Position numbers and translations under genes: made by a program
NCBI GenBank assembly: GCA_014237395.1
Contig: JABZFP010000014.1
Location: 264,673-328,672, forward strand
Source: Desulfobacteraceae bacterium
GTDB lineage: Bacteria > Desulfobacterota > Desulfobacteria > Desulfobacterales > UBA5852
Direction: 5' to 3'
DNA: 64,000 nt
Notes under the pieces: model-generated
What the model saw: the letters and a program-made list of their open reading frames with translations, nothing else
Databases searched by the model: none
Told to the model about the DNA's origin: nothing
Part shown: positions 19,601 to 29,009 of the stretch, piece after piece
Numbering within the stretch: the first letter of the stretch is position 1
How the letters are laid out: the number at the start of each line of letters is the position of its first letter

Positions 19601-21215
19601 GGACTACGACAAGGGTGAACCGAGCGACGACAATGCCCGCAGGGTGCGGGTGGTGGTCAATTCCTCACCAATACCGGCCAGTGAGGGGGGCAAAGACCTT
19701 AAACTGGGATTGCTCTACAAACAGGGGATCGGCGGCCAGGGCGCCCCGGCGGACGCCATGGTGCAGCTGTTCAGCGGCGGATTCGATCCTGACCACATCC
19801 TGAAGAAAGAGGATGGATCGCCTCAGGTCTGGAATGTCAGCGCGAGTACGGTGCTGGCGCTTGGGGAACCTAACGCCACCGATCCGGATGGGGAGAACGG
19901 CGGCAGCACGCCCAAGGTGGTCGGCTACGGTTGGGGTAACCACAACCTGGACGACTACGCCGACTGGAACCCGTTCGAGAATGTCTTCTCCACGCGATTA
20001 GCCCTCAAGGGGGACAACGTGGTGACGGGTTACGCCTACAGCGCCAACTGGGCGGCAGCCCGGAACGCCAAGGACGTCTATGACTTCTACGTCCGGTATT
20101 CGCCGGATGGCGGGGACAACTGGTCCCGACCCGTCAATGTCACTAACCTGAAAAACAACGAAGAGACCGTGTCGGACTGCCGGGTCATGCTGACTCCCCC
20201 GACGCAATTGCCCTGGCAGTACAACCAGGGAGAGGATTCCTGGTATCTCTACGATCCGCTGGCCAAGGATCTGGTGGCCAGCGATGTGTCGGTGGACGAC
20301 TTCATGTTCTTCGGCATCGGCACCAAGGTCAATACGCCGCAGCCCAGAGGCAATACGATAGAGTTCGAGGAGAGCGAAATTTTTCTGGACCTCTCCTGGG
20401 CCCGGGGGGCCATGCCTCTGGCCGCGCAACAGCGGACCGGGCTGACCCAGCTCGATCGGGATCCGCAGCGTCTGAACATCCACATGGAATACGATCCGGA
20501 ACGCTTAAACCAGAACTATGATCCAGATGCCGGAGCCTATCTCAATCCTTTGTACCTCAACCTTCCAAAGGATGTTTTGGATGTGCAGCGCACTGTCACT
20601 AATGATATCACCTACGGCGATGAGTTGGGCTTTCTGCCCAACCGCCCCAACCTGAATTACAACGAGGCGGACCTGGATTCGCTGCCGTATTTCGCAGAGG
20701 ATGGCACGCCTATCATGGCGGAAACCTACCCCTTGGACGGTGGTGCATTTATCTACAACCCAGTGAACGTCAATGCCCTGGAATACAGCACCCACCGCTG
20801 GGTGGCCAAGGGTGATGCCAATCAGGGCGACATCCAGGTGACCAGCAACCCGGACGGCACCAAGTTTTTCGCCATCTGGGAGCAGGAGCTGCCCATCCTC
20901 GAAGATGGCAGTCAGGATCATTTCGAGGGGGCCGATGTCTGGTTCCGCAAAGAACTGGGCGATGAGGTGCTGTCGGCCACGACGGTTCGGGATGTCGCCC
21001 TGGACGGCGACATCAACCAGGACGGCACGCTCAACTGGTCGGATGGCCGCCTGATCCTGCGCAATATCGGCAAGACGGCCTACGATGCCGACTTCCTGTG
21101 GCGAGGAGACTATGACAGCGACCTGCGCATCAAGGGCCGCGATTTTTCAGAGTGGAAACGCATTTACATCAAAGATCGTTTGAGCAAACTGCGCAGTAAA
21201 TGGAAAAGTCGTTGA
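16632..21215 (+). CDS. Giant exported Asp-box protein with rubredoxin-like domains, two heme c motifs and dockerin-like end
   Basis: 1527 residues with a signal peptide (1-26, ending VYAA) behind GGAGAGGAGAAAGGAGAG. From [11 protein letters not shown] (about 150) it is a paralogue of the genes at 1260-5921 and 43433-46690, with Asp-boxes SFDDGATWK and SPDGGDNW and the block [11 protein letters not shown]...NHKTDIWYS. Residues 485-532 form a rubredoxin domain with all four iron ligands (C487, C490, C520, C523; [10 protein letters not shown]...[14 protein letters not shown]). A second copy at about 577-615 keeps three of the four (C579, C603, C606). CISCH (791-795) and CAGCH (892-896) predict two hemes. 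Near 1465-1510 the pattern [15 protein letters not shown]...[13 protein letters not shown] is dockerin/EF-hand-like. Function unknown; the motifs suggest an extracytoplasmic electron-transfer or structural protein. Promoter and riboswitch lie upstream. Confidence 0.92.
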   Translation: MKGKRWVWLIGLVVAISLAAPQVYAAWEDITPDVGITAAAPVTNTDGSGELVTTVQVTVKNLRDDYIEGAFRLMVLPADGMGALCYYDGIKGEIGQEPTPYFDLVTGDEGLWDQEEEVVVTVAFYGSDPEYDLTVEGNDASVTQTIFRKKISKTPEFYSGEAKMSVVPIYAPMKSSKGYYYTINDLGEAELTDSLEPLADAPEVKPIVVTYLQEEERAPFNSVPDYDPNEDGIAEEGDRYAREVYAAVSFDDGATWKRRNVSRSARKSSYILPNGVDYPGDSESQDLKVVGPYMLVTWMDTLCRSGNPWDIAKEDDHYQVTGSQAHVDYNDAHGDNEPRPDLGIRPFHCLWSARGYLDPESNEVVWMKAEQLSVGRRDAYQNFTAGIEPVFAQPPRGRNNNGVHEPLPGTGGFGLSWQEDPKGLKAGNSRGPGSGLSGACVNHKTDIWYSAINWADFKIIDEDFEPQAGTGDAEPIGDDGGYTEFDCGTCAYVYDPIVGDPDAGIPAETKFIDLPDDWTCPRCGGAKADFEKDSMPHALVAFAPPVRITDNAVCQDRIPEDVWGHLHLMDATEEPVASCDYTYDGGTPQQPLLWEELPDDWTCPKCGSGKETFEYTVIKIKHMGPAYCSWFKDNPRVDRDDEYVHPTDPAYLDARYCLDGEWLAADDPDEVLGDKDTDFDIAYDEDGKYLGAEINGRLAVWTGQPLDGNTGASRANLELVNWDGKTSAVMAYEETKGGEGSDKEAMAPEQKAGIPVMVTSGGEVIPSMDAYRALDSSAISVVQGPYTNSMCISCHYEHTVPVDRVIPAPNEGACLANKAKWKPQEVSAIWQYANYPLAEDEVPAPGDSSFITSCVKFEEGMKICTKDSTDTDCAYKALPDKLPGWHGPTQDCAGCHLPFATKDLDDDLVADRFDKCLDTPADEDVDFVSDSETYGCSANQTPGETVAEEKERHGKSVYYHHFPFDFGGLSAETLKAETVRTGHRVNQMGWDYDKGEPSDDNARRVRVVVNSSPIPASEGGKDLKLGLLYKQGIGGQGAPADAMVQLFSGGFDPDHILKKEDGSPQVWNVSASTVLALGEPNATDPDGENGGSTPKVVGYGWGNHNLDDYADWNPFENVFSTRLALKGDNVVTGYAYSANWAAARNAKDVYDFYVRYSPDGGDNWSRPVNVTNLKNNEETVSDCRVMLTPPTQLPWQYNQGEDSWYLYDPLAKDLVASDVSVDDFMFFGIGTKVNTPQPRGNTIEFEESEIFLDLSWARGAMPLAAQQRTGLTQLDRDPQRLNIHMEYDPERLNQNYDPDAGAYLNPLYLNLPKDVLDVQRTVTNDITYGDELGFLPNRPNLNYNEADLDSLPYFAEDGTPIMAETYPLDGGAFIYNPVNVNALEYSTHRWVAKGDANQGDIQVTSNPDGTKFFAIWEQELPILEDGSQDHFEGADVWFRKELGDEVLSATTVRDVALDGDINQDGTLNWSDGRLILRNIGKTAYDADFLWRGDYDSDLRIKGRDFSEWKRIYIKDRLSKLRSKWKSR

Positions 21216-21408
21216 CGCACAAGGTGCTCAAGCCTTTGCGATGCGCCACGAATAGCGGGCTGTCCGCTTCAAACCGGGCAGCCCTCACCGCCATCCCATG
21301 ATGGCACACCACTGACGCTGATACCCGCTGTTCCGGAGTTCGATCGGATTGAAGTCCTGACCCGTCAACAGAAACCATCGGAAGCTCTGTTTAACGAAAG
21401 GCGCGGCG

Positions 21409-21597
21409 ATGAAGATTGACGAGGTTGCAATGATGCAAGCCCCTGTGAAAGAGAGAAAAGATTTCATTGCGATCGGGCTGGAACAGCGGGATCGGCGCTC
21501 AGGTATCGATCGGCGTCAGTTTTCCTATGCCGTGCACCTTCCTGAAAGACGCCGCTGCAAAGATCGGCGACGATTCCCGGTCCTGCGAAGGCTCTGA
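21409..21597 (+). CDS. Small Arg-rich protein paired with a PilZ gene (copy 1)
   Basis: 62 residues, ATG at 21409 behind GAAAGGCG. It has no signal peptide. The C-terminal half is an arginine-rich repeat pattern (EQRDRRSGIDRRQFSYAVHLPERRRCKDRRRF) shared with the small protein at 22409. No known domain is recognised. It lies 120 bp upstream of a PilZ gene, the same order as in the second pair. Confidence 0.6.
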   Translation: MKIDEVAMMQAPVKERKDFIAIGLEQRDRRSGIDRRQFSYAVHLPERRRCKDRRRFPVLRRL

Positions 21598-21717
21598 GAT
21601 CATCGGGAGCGAACAAGCGCATCAGATCTGACACCGTCCATCGTCCTTTTGTCCAGAGGGCACAGGCTGCCCTGACCTGTCTGACGATGTAAAAACCGGT
21701 CGGCCCGGATACCTCTA

Positions 21718-22032
21718 ATGGAGCAGCGAAAAGAAATCCGAACAGCGGTATTCGCGCCGGTTGAGGTGACTACCGGAAAGCTTTCGTATCATGAGCTCAT
21801 TCAGGATATCAGTCTCGGTGGCGCCTATATCGAAACCCATCGCAAGCTTCCGCTCGGTGAAGCCCTGGTGTTGTCATTCACTTTCCCCAGCTACCAGGAG
21901 TCGATTGTATTGAAATGTCGCGTCGTGCGAAATGACGGTAAAGGCATCGGTATCCAATTTGCGGACACACTGCCCGAAGCCGTTGTCTCTGAAGTCCTGG
22001 GCGTCTTGCCCACCCCCCACATCTCGAAGTGA
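21718..22032 (+). CDS. PilZ domain protein (copy 1)
   Basis: 104 residues forming a single PilZ domain. It has the RxxxR c-di-GMP-binding motif (RKEIR, near residue 4) and the DxSxxG motif (DISLGGAYIETH, near 30). The second half (VVLSFTFPSYQESIVLKCRVVRNDGKGIGIQF) has the beta-barrel pattern of the family. It would act as a cytoplasmic c-di-GMP receptor; its partner is unknown. No strong ribosome site is seen upstream. Confidence 0.88.
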   Translation: MEQRKEIRTAVFAPVEVTTGKLSYHELIQDISLGGAYIETHRKLPLGEALVLSFTFPSYQESIVLKCRVVRNDGKGIGIQFADTLPEAVVSEVLGVLPTPHISK

Positions 22033-22408
22033 TTCCAATATCCCGATATTCAATCGTCGGGTCCATAGGGGCCGATACCGGTGTGGCGGGCGGTTCGGGA
22101 ATGATACCGTGCGATTATCCCTGCGGTCTGTTTTCATGTAGCAGCGCGCGACCTCTTGCGTGATTTGAAACCTTGAGACGTCTATGACGGCTCGTCGGCG
22201 AAATGGCGGGGCGTTGCGGATAAGGGAAAATGGAACGATAAAAAAAACTTTGTAACCAAACGCCTGCCACGATCGTATATGTTAAAGAGATGGTTAACCG
22301 GATCCCAGGAGAGCACGTCCGTATTCCGAGTTCCAACTTATCCCGCCATCCATCGCACCGTGTATCGCTCGCCGTTGTCAGCTTGTCACACATTCGTAAG
22401 GACGGATC

Positions 22409-22609
22409 ATGAAAACGGAGAAATTCCAGTTGAAGGGAAAGTCCCTTGGTTTTGACATGGAAGCAGAAAGGGTTTGCGCTGCAGCCAATAATCGCCGTGC
22501 GGAGCTTGACCGCCGACAATACCGCTACACGTTTCATATTCCCGAGCGACGTCATTTGGTGGATCGGCGTGAAACGGGGTATTTGAGGCTTTGCTCTTGG
22601 GCCCCTTGA
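22409..22609 (+). CDS. Small Arg-rich protein paired with a PilZ gene (copy 2)
   Basis: 66 residues, ATG at 22409 with AAGGACG upstream. The core NNRRAELDRRQYRYTFHIPERRHLVDRRE matches residues 23-57 of the protein at 21409, so the two are paralogues. The stop TGA (22607-22609) overlaps the likely TTG start of the next gene, which suggests translational coupling. No function known. Confidence 0.62.
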   Translation: MKTEKFQLKGKSLGFDMEAERVCAAANNRRAELDRRQYRYTFHIPERRHLVDRRETGYLRLCSWAP

Positions 22610-22878
22610 CGGAAAAGCGTCGGTTCCGCCGGACCCACTCACCGATTCCTGTCAAAATTAATGATGGAACCCGCGTGGTGTGGCAATGCGTGGAAAACAT
22701 CAGCCGCGGTGGGGCCTATATTAAAGGCGCGCGTGTTGCGGAACGGAGGGACAGGCTGGACCTGTCCTTTACCTTTCCGGGTTTAGCCGATCCAATCTTG
22801 TTGTCATGCCGGGTGGTCCGACGGGATGATACCGGCATCGGCGTCCATTTCGTTCCCTATCCGGTTGGACCACCCTGA
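22606..22878 (+). CDS. PilZ domain protein (copy 2)
   Basis: About 90 residues. A TTG at 22606 overlapping the preceding stop gives MTEKRRFRRTHSPIPV, which aligns with the other PilZ start; a TTG at 22591 is an alternative. It has the RxxxR motif (RFRR/RRFRR) and NISRGGAYI in place of DxSxxG. It is 30-40% similar by eye to the protein at 21718, including LSFTFPG...ILLSCRVVRRDDTGIGV. Probable c-di-GMP receptor from a duplicated two-gene cassette. Confidence 0.83.
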   Translation: MTEKRRFRRTHSPIPVKINDGTRVVWQCVENISRGGAYIKGARVAERRDRLDLSFTFPGLADPILLSCRVVRRDDTGIGVHFVPYPVGPP

Positions 22879-22892
22879 CACGGCAAGGGCTT

Positions 22893-23747
22893 CTATGGGG
22901 CCGAAACCTTGTTTGTCAGTTCTTGATCGATGGCCTGCCGGAACCCATCCAGCGACAGGCGATGACGCATTTTTTTACCATTGATATAGACTGTTGGCGT
23001 CCCCTTGACGCCTGCTGCCGTTCCCTCCCGTAGATCTTCAATAATATATTCTTTCAGCGCCGGTTTGTTCATGGATTGGCGGAACACGTCGGCATCCAGG
23101 CCGAGCGCTTCCCTTATCGCCTCAATTTTCTCCGCATTCAAACGATTGTAGTTTTGAAAAAGACGATCGTGAAAGGCCCAGAATTGCCCTTGCTCGTTGG
23201 CGGCCAATGCGGCCAGGGCGGCCTGCATGGCATAACGGTGCATACGGAGGGGGTAGTTTTTAAATACGATTCTGACTTTCTCGGGGTATTGCTGTTGCAC
23301 CTGGTCAAGGAGGGGCGCAAGTCTGGCACAGTAGGTGCATTCAAAATCCGTAAAAAGGGTCAACGTTACCGGGGCGTCGGACCGGCCTTTGACAGGCGAA
23401 TGCGATGACGAAAATGTATGCACCACATCCAACTGGAGGACGTGAACGGCCTGCTTGCCGGTGTTGGTCACGTAGAGGACCCCGTCATCAGGGCCGCAGG
23501 CAATTTGCCGGGCACCGCTTTCAACGGGCACTTGACCTTGCAACGCCCCCTCATTGGAATAGACCAGGACCTGGGCTTCGGACGTGAGCACGTAAATCCA
23601 GAGGCCGTCGCCGGAGACGGCGACATCGAGCGGCTCGGCCCCGATGTCGATGTCCTGGAGGACTTCAATGTCGACGGCAGCATTGCAGGGGGGCAGCAGG
23701 AGGAAAATTGTCAGTACGATAAACAGGAATAGCCATCGGGTCTTCAT
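22893..23747 (-). CDS. Periplasmic beta-propeller/DsbA-like thioredoxin fusion
   Basis: 284 residues, ATG at 23747 behind AAGGAG. Residues 1-23 are a signal peptide. Residues about 28-105 look like two blades of a YVTN/NHL-type beta-propeller (DVAVSGDGLWIYVLTSEAQVLVYS, QIACGPDDGVLYVTN). Residues about 118-280 are a DsbA/DSBA_4-type thioredoxin domain with the redox motif CTYC and the cis-Pro loop GTPTVYINGK. It probably exchanges disulphides in periplasmic proteins such as cytochromes or secreted proteins. A propeller this short would be incomplete alone. It stands alone, divergent from the T2SS genes. Confidence 0.88.
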   Translation of the reverse strand: MKTRWLFLFIVLTIFLLLPPCNAAVDIEVLQDIDIGAEPLDVAVSGDGLWIYVLTSEAQVLVYSNEGALQGQVPVESGARQIACGPDDGVLYVTNTGKQAVHVLQLDVVHTFSSSHSPVKGRSDAPVTLTLFTDFECTYCARLAPLLDQVQQQYPEKVRIVFKNYPLRMHRYAMQAALAALAANEQGQFWAFHDRLFQNYNRLNAEKIEAIREALGLDADVFRQSMNKPALKEYIIEDLREGTAAGVKGTPTVYINGKKMRHRLSLDGFRQAIDQELTNKVSAP

Positions 23748-24143
23748 GCCATACTCCTTGTGAGGGGTTAAAAGTCGGTTTTGCGTTTACAGTTGGTCCC
23801 CTGCGATGCCATTGGCTGCCACGCCAACGACAATGTGGGGGGGCGTCGCATTCAGACCTTAACGCCGAAGCATTTCGAGGCAAAGCCATGGTGTTTCTTT
23901 GTGGGATCCAGCCCAGCTGTCTGTTTACATACGAGAGGATCTGATGCTAAAGTACTTTTACAAAGTCCCGCTGCGTTGACAATCTTTTTCTGCAATGGCA
24001 AGGCTGGGCCGCGCACAGAAAAACGTCTGGGCGAGGGGGCTGACATGGTATCGATGCAAGCGCAACTTTAATTTTGTTTTCAGCGTCTTGGTCCGAAAAG
24101 ATCGGTGGACCTCAACCCCCTCTTATCGGGATGGCATACCGTT
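23748..24143. other. Intergenic region between the DsbA-like gene and gspE
   Basis: A TTGACA hexamer occurs at 23976-23981, but no matching -10 box follows at 16-18 bp. No sigma-54 element, riboswitch or convincing repeat was seen, so the promoter of the gspE-K run is not identified. Confidence 0.35.
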
Positions 24144-25679
24144 ATGAATGAACAACAGGCCAATGCGTTTCTCCTCCGCTCCCAGTACCCCCTCGAACCA
24201 GTGGCCCTTGACAACTTGTCGGTCAAATTCATGAAGCAGGCCTGCTTTGTGCCGCTAAAACTGGCGGACGAGCTGCTGGAAATCGCCATTGCGGATCCGC
24301 AAGCGGCAGACACCCTGGAAGCCCTTGAAATGGCTTACGGGGTAACGGTCCGTCCCTACCGGGGGCGTCCCGAAGATATCCAGGAAATGATTGAATTGCT
24401 ATACGGCACCGGCCGCCAGTCGCTGGAAACGATTATCGAGCAGGCCGACCAGGACGCTTTTGAAACCCTGTCCGATGGGGAAGAAAATGCCGATCACCTG
24501 CGGGACATGGCGTCCGAGGCCCCCATCATTCGCCTGGTCAATCGGCTGATTCTCAACGCGATCGAGCTGCGTGCGAGCGATATCCACTTCGAGCCGTTTG
24601 AAAGTGAATTCAAGGTCCGTTATCGCATCGATGGCGTGTTGAACGATGTGGATGCACCACCCAAGCGACTGCAGTCAGCGATCATTTCACGCGTCAAAAT
24701 CATGGCCAAACTGGACATTTCCGAGCGCCGCTTGCCCCAGGATGGTCGTACCAAATTGAAAATCGGTGGCAAGCAGATCGATTTTCGTATTTCGACGATT
24801 CCCACTCTTTTTGGGGAAAGTGTGGTGATGCGGATTCTGGACCGGGAAACCCTTGTGCTCGATATGCGGCAGTTGGGGTTTCCGGACCATCTGCTGACGC
24901 GCTATTTCAAACTGGTGGCCCAGCCGCACGGGATGATACTGGTGACCGGCCCTACCGGGAGCGGGAAGACGTCTACGCTTTATGCGACCCTTTCTCTGAT
25001 CAATTCCCCCGAGAACAAAATCATCACGCTGGAAGACCCTGTGGAATATCAGCTCAAGGGCATCAACCAGATTCAGGTCGCGCCGAAAATCGGCCTGACC
25101 TTCGCCGGCGGGCTGCGATCCATCGTACGCCAGGATCCCGATATCATTCTGGTGGGTGAAATACGGGATCGGGAAACCGCCGAAACGGCTGTCCAGTCCG
25201 CGCTGACGGGTCATTTGCTTTTCAGCACCCTGCATACGAACGATTCGGCCGGGGCTGTGACGCGCATGCTGGATATGGGGGTGGAAAGTTTCCTGCTCAG
25301 CTCGACGCTTCTGGGGGTGTTGGCCCAGCGTCTGGTGCGGCTGATCTGCCCCGCGTGTAAAACGCCCTATGGGCCGCCCCCGGATGAACTGGCTGCCATG
25401 GGGGTTGCCGCGGATGAAATAGACGGTTTGACCCTGTACCAACCCGGTGGCTGTGATGCCTGCCGGGGGACCGGATACAAAGGGCGCACCGCCATTTTTG
25501 AATATTTACGCGTCGACGACGACATCCGCCGCGAGATCAATGCCCATTCGGGCACCGAACGCATCAAAAAGGTAGCGGTCGAGAAGGGGATGATACCCTT
25601 GCGACGAGACGGCTGGCAGAAGGTGGTCGAGGGCCGGACGACCCTGGCCGAAGTGCTCAAGGTCACCCTCGAGGAGTAG
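24144..25679 (+). CDS. gspE: Type II secretion ATPase GspE
   Basis: 511 residues from ATG 24144 (MNEQQANAFLLRSQYPL); GTG 24105 is an alternative, and neither has a strong ribosome site. It has an N-terminal T2SSE_N domain, Walker A GPTGSGKTSTLYATL, an Asp box (ITLEDPVEYQL), Walker B (PDIILVGEIRDRET) and His box (GHLLFSTLHTND). The CPAC...CDACRGTGYKGR tetracysteine zinc site is typical of secretion GspE/PilB ATPases. It powers pseudopilus assembly from the cytoplasmic face. It is first of seven closely spaced genes. Confidence 0.96.
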   Translation: MNEQQANAFLLRSQYPLEPVALDNLSVKFMKQACFVPLKLADELLEIAIADPQAADTLEALEMAYGVTVRPYRGRPEDIQEMIELLYGTGRQSLETIIEQADQDAFETLSDGEENADHLRDMASEAPIIRLVNRLILNAIELRASDIHFEPFESEFKVRYRIDGVLNDVDAPPKRLQSAIISRVKIMAKLDISERRLPQDGRTKLKIGGKQIDFRISTIPTLFGESVVMRILDRETLVLDMRQLGFPDHLLTRYFKLVAQPHGMILVTGPTGSGKTSTLYATLSLINSPENKIITLEDPVEYQLKGINQIQVAPKIGLTFAGGLRSIVRQDPDIILVGEIRDRETAETAVQSALTGHLLFSTLHTNDSAGAVTRMLDMGVESFLLSSTLLGVLAQRLVRLICPACKTPYGPPPDELAAMGVAADEIDGLTLYQPGGCDACRGTGYKGRTAIFEYLRVDDDIRREINAHSGTERIKKVAVEKGMIPLRRDGWQKVVEGRTTLAEVLKVTLEE

Positions 25680-25680
25680 C

Positions 25681-26910
25681 ATGGCAGTCTATTCATACAA
25701 AGCGGCGGATCCAGAGGGCAAGATCGTTCGGGGCAGCATGGACGTTGTGGACGAAGCGGCCGTTGTCGCCGGGCTGCACGCCCAAAACTATATCCCCATT
25801 CGGATCCAGGTCGCTGAAAAGGCCTCCGCCGGGCTATCCCTGTCCCGTCTGCCGGAACGTGTCCGGTGGAGCAAGACCGTGACCGGCCGAGATCTGATGC
25901 GGTTTACGCGCGATCTGGCGACCCTGTTTGGTGCCGGTCTGCCCATTGATCGTGCGCTGCATATCCTGATCGATGCCACCGAAAATATACGATTTAAACC
26001 CATCATCCAATCCATGCTGGAGGATGTCCAGGGGGGCAGCTACCTTTCCGACGCCATGGCGAAGCATTCGCGGATCTTCTCGCAATTCTACACGAATATG
26101 GTTCGGGCGGGGGAAATCGGCGGTGTTCTCGACGCTGTTCTGGGGCGGTTGGGGGATTTTCTGGAAGAAAACCAGGACTTGATCGACTATATTCGTTCCG
26201 CCATGATTTATCCGATTTTCCTGGTGGTGGTGGGCGGACTTTCCATCATCATTCTGTTGACATTTGTCATTCCGAAATTCGCGGTCATCTTTGCCGACCT
26301 TGGGCAGGCCTTGCCCCTGTCCACGCGTTTTCTTCTCGGGTTCAGCACCCTGCTGCGCGATTACGCCTGGGCCATTATTTTGCTGATCGGGGCACTGGGG
26401 TATGCCGGCCAGCGGTATTTGAAATCGCCCCACGGGCGCTATCGAATGGATCGCCTCAAGCTCAGGCTGCCCGTCTGGCGCCCCGTCGTGCAGGCCATCG
26501 AGACCGCCCGGTTTACCCGAACCCTGGGGACGCTGATCCAGAATGGGGTCCCGATTTTGAAAGCGCTCATGCTGGTGCGGGAGGTGATCAGCAATCGGGT
26601 TCTGGCCGATGCCGTTGAAACCATTCAGGACCGTGTCAAGGAAGGGGAGCCCCTGGCGCGGCCCATGGCGGAAGGAGACTATTTCCCCCAACTGGCGGTT
26701 CAAATGGTTATGGTGGGCGAGGAAACCGGCAAACTGGATAGCATGCTGTTGCGGATTGCCGACAGCTACGACAAACGCGTGCGCAGCCTGATCAAGCGCC
26801 TGATCAACCTTCTGGAACCGGTCATGATCCTTGTCATGGGGCTGGTCGTGGGGTTTGTCGTGATTTCCATGCTGATGGCCATTTTCAGCATCAACGAATT
26901 GCCATTCTAA
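25681..26910 (+). CDS. gspF: Type II secretion inner-membrane platform protein GspF
   Basis: 409 residues, starting one base after the gspE stop. The N-terminus MAVYSYKAADPEGKIVRGSMD is typical of GspF. Two T2SSF domains (about 70-195 and 275-400) each end in long hydrophobic helices (YPIFLVVVGGLSIIILLTFVIP; VMILVMGLVVGFVVISMLMAIF). It anchors the ATPase to the pseudopilin assembly machinery. Confidence 0.96.
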   Translation: MAVYSYKAADPEGKIVRGSMDVVDEAAVVAGLHAQNYIPIRIQVAEKASAGLSLSRLPERVRWSKTVTGRDLMRFTRDLATLFGAGLPIDRALHILIDATENIRFKPIIQSMLEDVQGGSYLSDAMAKHSRIFSQFYTNMVRAGEIGGVLDAVLGRLGDFLEENQDLIDYIRSAMIYPIFLVVVGGLSIIILLTFVIPKFAVIFADLGQALPLSTRFLLGFSTLLRDYAWAIILLIGALGYAGQRYLKSPHGRYRMDRLKLRLPVWRPVVQAIETARFTRTLGTLIQNGVPILKALMLVREVISNRVLADAVETIQDRVKEGEPLARPMAEGDYFPQLAVQMVMVGEETGKLDSMLLRIADSYDKRVRSLIKRLINLLEPVMILVMGLVVGFVVISMLMAIFSINELPF

Positions 26911-26924
26911 ATTTGGAGAGACGC

Positions 26925-27344
26925 ATGACTGCATCGCGAAACCACACGAAAGGCTTCACGCTGATCGAACTGCTGCTGGTGATGGTGATCATCGGACTCC
27001 TGGCGGCATTGGTCGGCCCCCGCTTTTTCGGCCAGGAGAAAAAGGCCAGGCAACGGGCGGCCAAGGGCCAGATCGCCCTTTTCGAAGCGGCCTTGGACAA
27101 CTATCGTCTTGATGTCGGCCGCTATCCGACCACGGAACAGGGCCTGCAGGCCCTGCGTGAAAAGCCCGACGAAGTGGAAAAATGGGACGGCCCTTACCTG
27201 AAAAAAGCGGTGCCGGCCGATCCCTGGGGCAATTCCTTTGCCTACGAATCCCCCAGCGAACATGGCGATTATGCCATCATATCCTATGGCGCCGATGGGA
27301 GCCCGGGTGGTGAGGATGTCGACACCGATATCGTCAGCTGGTAG
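26925..27344 (+). CDS. gspG: Major pseudopilin GspG
   Basis: 139 residues. ATG 26925 follows GGAGAG. The prepilin peptidase site is KG/FTLIELLLVMVIIGLLAALVGP with Glu at +5. The C-terminus has the GspG signatures YPTTEQGLQALREKP and GPYLKKAVPADPWGN, followed by acidic residues near the conserved calcium site (PGGEDVDTDIVSW). Confidence 0.96.
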   Translation: MTASRNHTKGFTLIELLLVMVIIGLLAALVGPRFFGQEKKARQRAAKGQIALFEAALDNYRLDVGRYPTTEQGLQALREKPDEVEKWDGPYLKKAVPADPWGNSFAYESPSEHGDYAIISYGADGSPGGEDVDTDIVSW

Positions 27345-27900
27345 GTCGGCAGCAAATTGCAGGGCTTCCCTGGCCGACGTCCACCTGAGCCGGAAGAGTG
27401 GTTTTACACTCCTTGAAATGCTGGTGGTTCTGGTGCTGATCGGTTTATTGGCCGCATTTGCGCTGCCCCGGGTGGGAAAATCTCTGCCGGGTCTCCAGTT
27501 GCGCACCGCCGCCCGTCAGGTAGCGGCAACGTTTCGGTATGCCGCCCAGCGCGCAATGTCGGAGCAGGCGCCCTATGCCGTTTATTTCGATGTTGATGGC
27601 GCTTCGGTGATGCTGGCGCCGTTGGATACCGTCAGCCGCATTCCTCCGCTTCCAAGCCCCCTGTCCGGGAAGGCGCCGGCCGCTCTGGAGCAATGGCAAC
27701 TGCCGGATACGATCCAGCTGGCCGTGCCGCTGGATCAGCGCCTGCCAGCGAACGGAACGGACTACGCCGTCTTCTTTCATCCCGGCGGAGGCGGCAGCGG
27801 CGGTGCGGTGCGGGTGGCCGCTTCCAGCGACCGGCAATTGGAGGTGTCCGTCGATTTTATTACCAGCGAGACCGCTATTCGGGAAGTGGAAGAACGCTAA
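27316..27900 (+). CDS. gspH: Minor pseudopilin GspH
   Basis: About 194 residues if started at ATG 27316, which overlaps the end of gspG; ATG 27295 is an alternative and neither has a clear ribosome site. The prepilin site is SG/FTLLEMLVVLVLIGLLAAFALP, preceded by a leader that is long for the family. The GspH domain includes LRTAARQVAATFRYAAQRAMSEQAPYAVYFD. The end carries a Gly-rich loop and a beta-strand (LEVSVDFITSE). Its stop TAA overlaps the gspI start. Confidence 0.88.
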   Translation: MSTPISSAGRSAANCRASLADVHLSRKSGFTLLEMLVVLVLIGLLAAFALPRVGKSLPGLQLRTAARQVAATFRYAAQRAMSEQAPYAVYFDVDGASVMLAPLDTVSRIPPLPSPLSGKAPAALEQWQLPDTIQLAVPLDQRLPANGTDYAVFFHPGGGGSGGAVRVAASSDRQLEVSVDFITSETAIREVEER

Positions 27901-28355
27901 TGCCAACGAGGATGGTGAAGAAGCCAATCGAATGGTGTTTTGTCGACCGGCGGCCGTGCGCCTGCGCTGAAGGAGGCTTTACCCTTCTGGAGGTTCTTGT
28001 CGCCACCATGGTTTTGGGGATATCCGTGGTGGTGGTTCTGCAGCTTTTCTCCGGCGGACTGGATCAGGCCAGGCGTGCCGAAGACTATACGCGTGCCGTT
28101 TTACACGCCCGGGCCAAGATGGAAGAAGTCCTGCTCGATCTGCCGTCCGGTCCGGTATTGGAACGGGGTGACTTTGGCGACGGCTATCGCTGGGCCTGGG
28201 AAACCCTTCCGGATACCGAAGCACCGGTGGCCGAACTGGGTGTTCAGCCTGTGCTGGTGCGGGTCAGCGTCGGGTGGGGGTTTGATCAAAATCCAAAAGA
28301 ATACCATTTGCAAACCATGGCCCTGACAACGGTCATGGAACCACCATCGTCCTGA
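27900..28355 (+). CDS. gspI: Minor pseudopilin GspI
   Basis: 151 residues. ATG 27900 overlaps the gspH stop (TAATG). The prepilin site is GG/FTLLEVLVATMVLGISVVVVL with Glu at +5, after an unusually long leader of about 30 residues containing two cysteines. The rest matches the short T2SSI pattern (ARAKMEEVLLDLPSG...GYRWAWE). Confidence 0.88.
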   Translation: MPTRMVKKPIEWCFVDRRPCACAEGGFTLLEVLVATMVLGISVVVVLQLFSGGLDQARRAEDYTRAVLHARAKMEEVLLDLPSGPVLERGDFGDGYRWAWETLPDTEAPVAELGVQPVLVRVSVGWGFDQNPKEYHLQTMALTTVMEPPSS

Positions 28356-28379
28356 CCCCTCGGCGGGAGGGTATCGACC

Positions 28380-29009
28380 ATGCGCACCAACCACGGCTTT
28401 ACCCTGTTGGAGCTCATTCTCGCGCTTACCATCGTGGGGACGGTCGTTCTGCTTGCATTGGGGGCGTTTCGCATCGGTCAGCGCTCGTGGGAAAAGGGCG
28501 ATACGGTTTCGGAGAAAAATCAACGGTTACGAATCGCGGTCGAGCGGATCCGGCAGCAGTTGTCGGCGGCCACCGTTTATATCGGCCCGGGCGAGGGCGA
28601 TGTCGTCTTGGGATTTGAGGGCGACGGCGCGGAAATCCGGTTTGTTTCGCAGGTTTCGCTGATTCCCGGACAGGATCGGGGGCTTGTGTGGGTCCACTAC
28701 CGCATCTTCGAAACAAGCGGCCAGGACCGCGTTCTGGGATTTTACGAGCGTCCGGTACTGGCGCTGGATCAGCCGCCGGATGAGGCGCCGGGACCTGAGG
28801 CCTATTATCGCCTGATTGTGGAAATGACGGATGCGATTTGGGAATATCGGGGGGGGGAAGAAGCGACGGCCGCAGATAATTGGAGGAATACCTGGGATTC
28901 CACCGAGCGGCTGGTTTTGCCGGCCGCTGTCCGCCTGACGTTCCGTTCCGGCAAGGATGCGCCCCTGTCCGTCGTTGTCCGTCTGGTGAACCCCACAGGT
29001 GAATCATGA
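28380..29009 (+). CDS. gspJ: Minor pseudopilin GspJ
   Basis: 209 residues, ATG 28380 after GGCGGGAGGG. The prepilin site is HG/FTLLELILALTIVGTVVLLALG. The later part (RLRIAVERIRQQLSAATVYIG, VHYRIFETSGQDRVLGFYERP) is typical of GspJ. A run of nine G at 28849-28857 codes for Arg-Gly-Gly in frame. It overlaps gspK by four bases. Confidence 0.9.
   Translation: MRTNHGFTLLELILALTIVGTVVLLALGAFRIGQRSWEKGDTVSEKNQRLRIAVERIRQQLSAATVYIGPGEGDVVLGFEGDGAEIRFVSQVSLIPGQDRGLVWVHYRIFETSGQDRVLGFYERPVLALDQPPDEAPGPEAYYRLIVEMTDAIWEYRGGEEATAADNWRNTWDSTERLVLPAAVRLTFRSGKDAPLSVVVRLVNPTGES

Noticed and set aside
25834..26934. 366-codon minus-strand frame opposite gspF
   Set aside because: His/Gln/Asp-rich shadow of gspF with no motif and no regulatory context.
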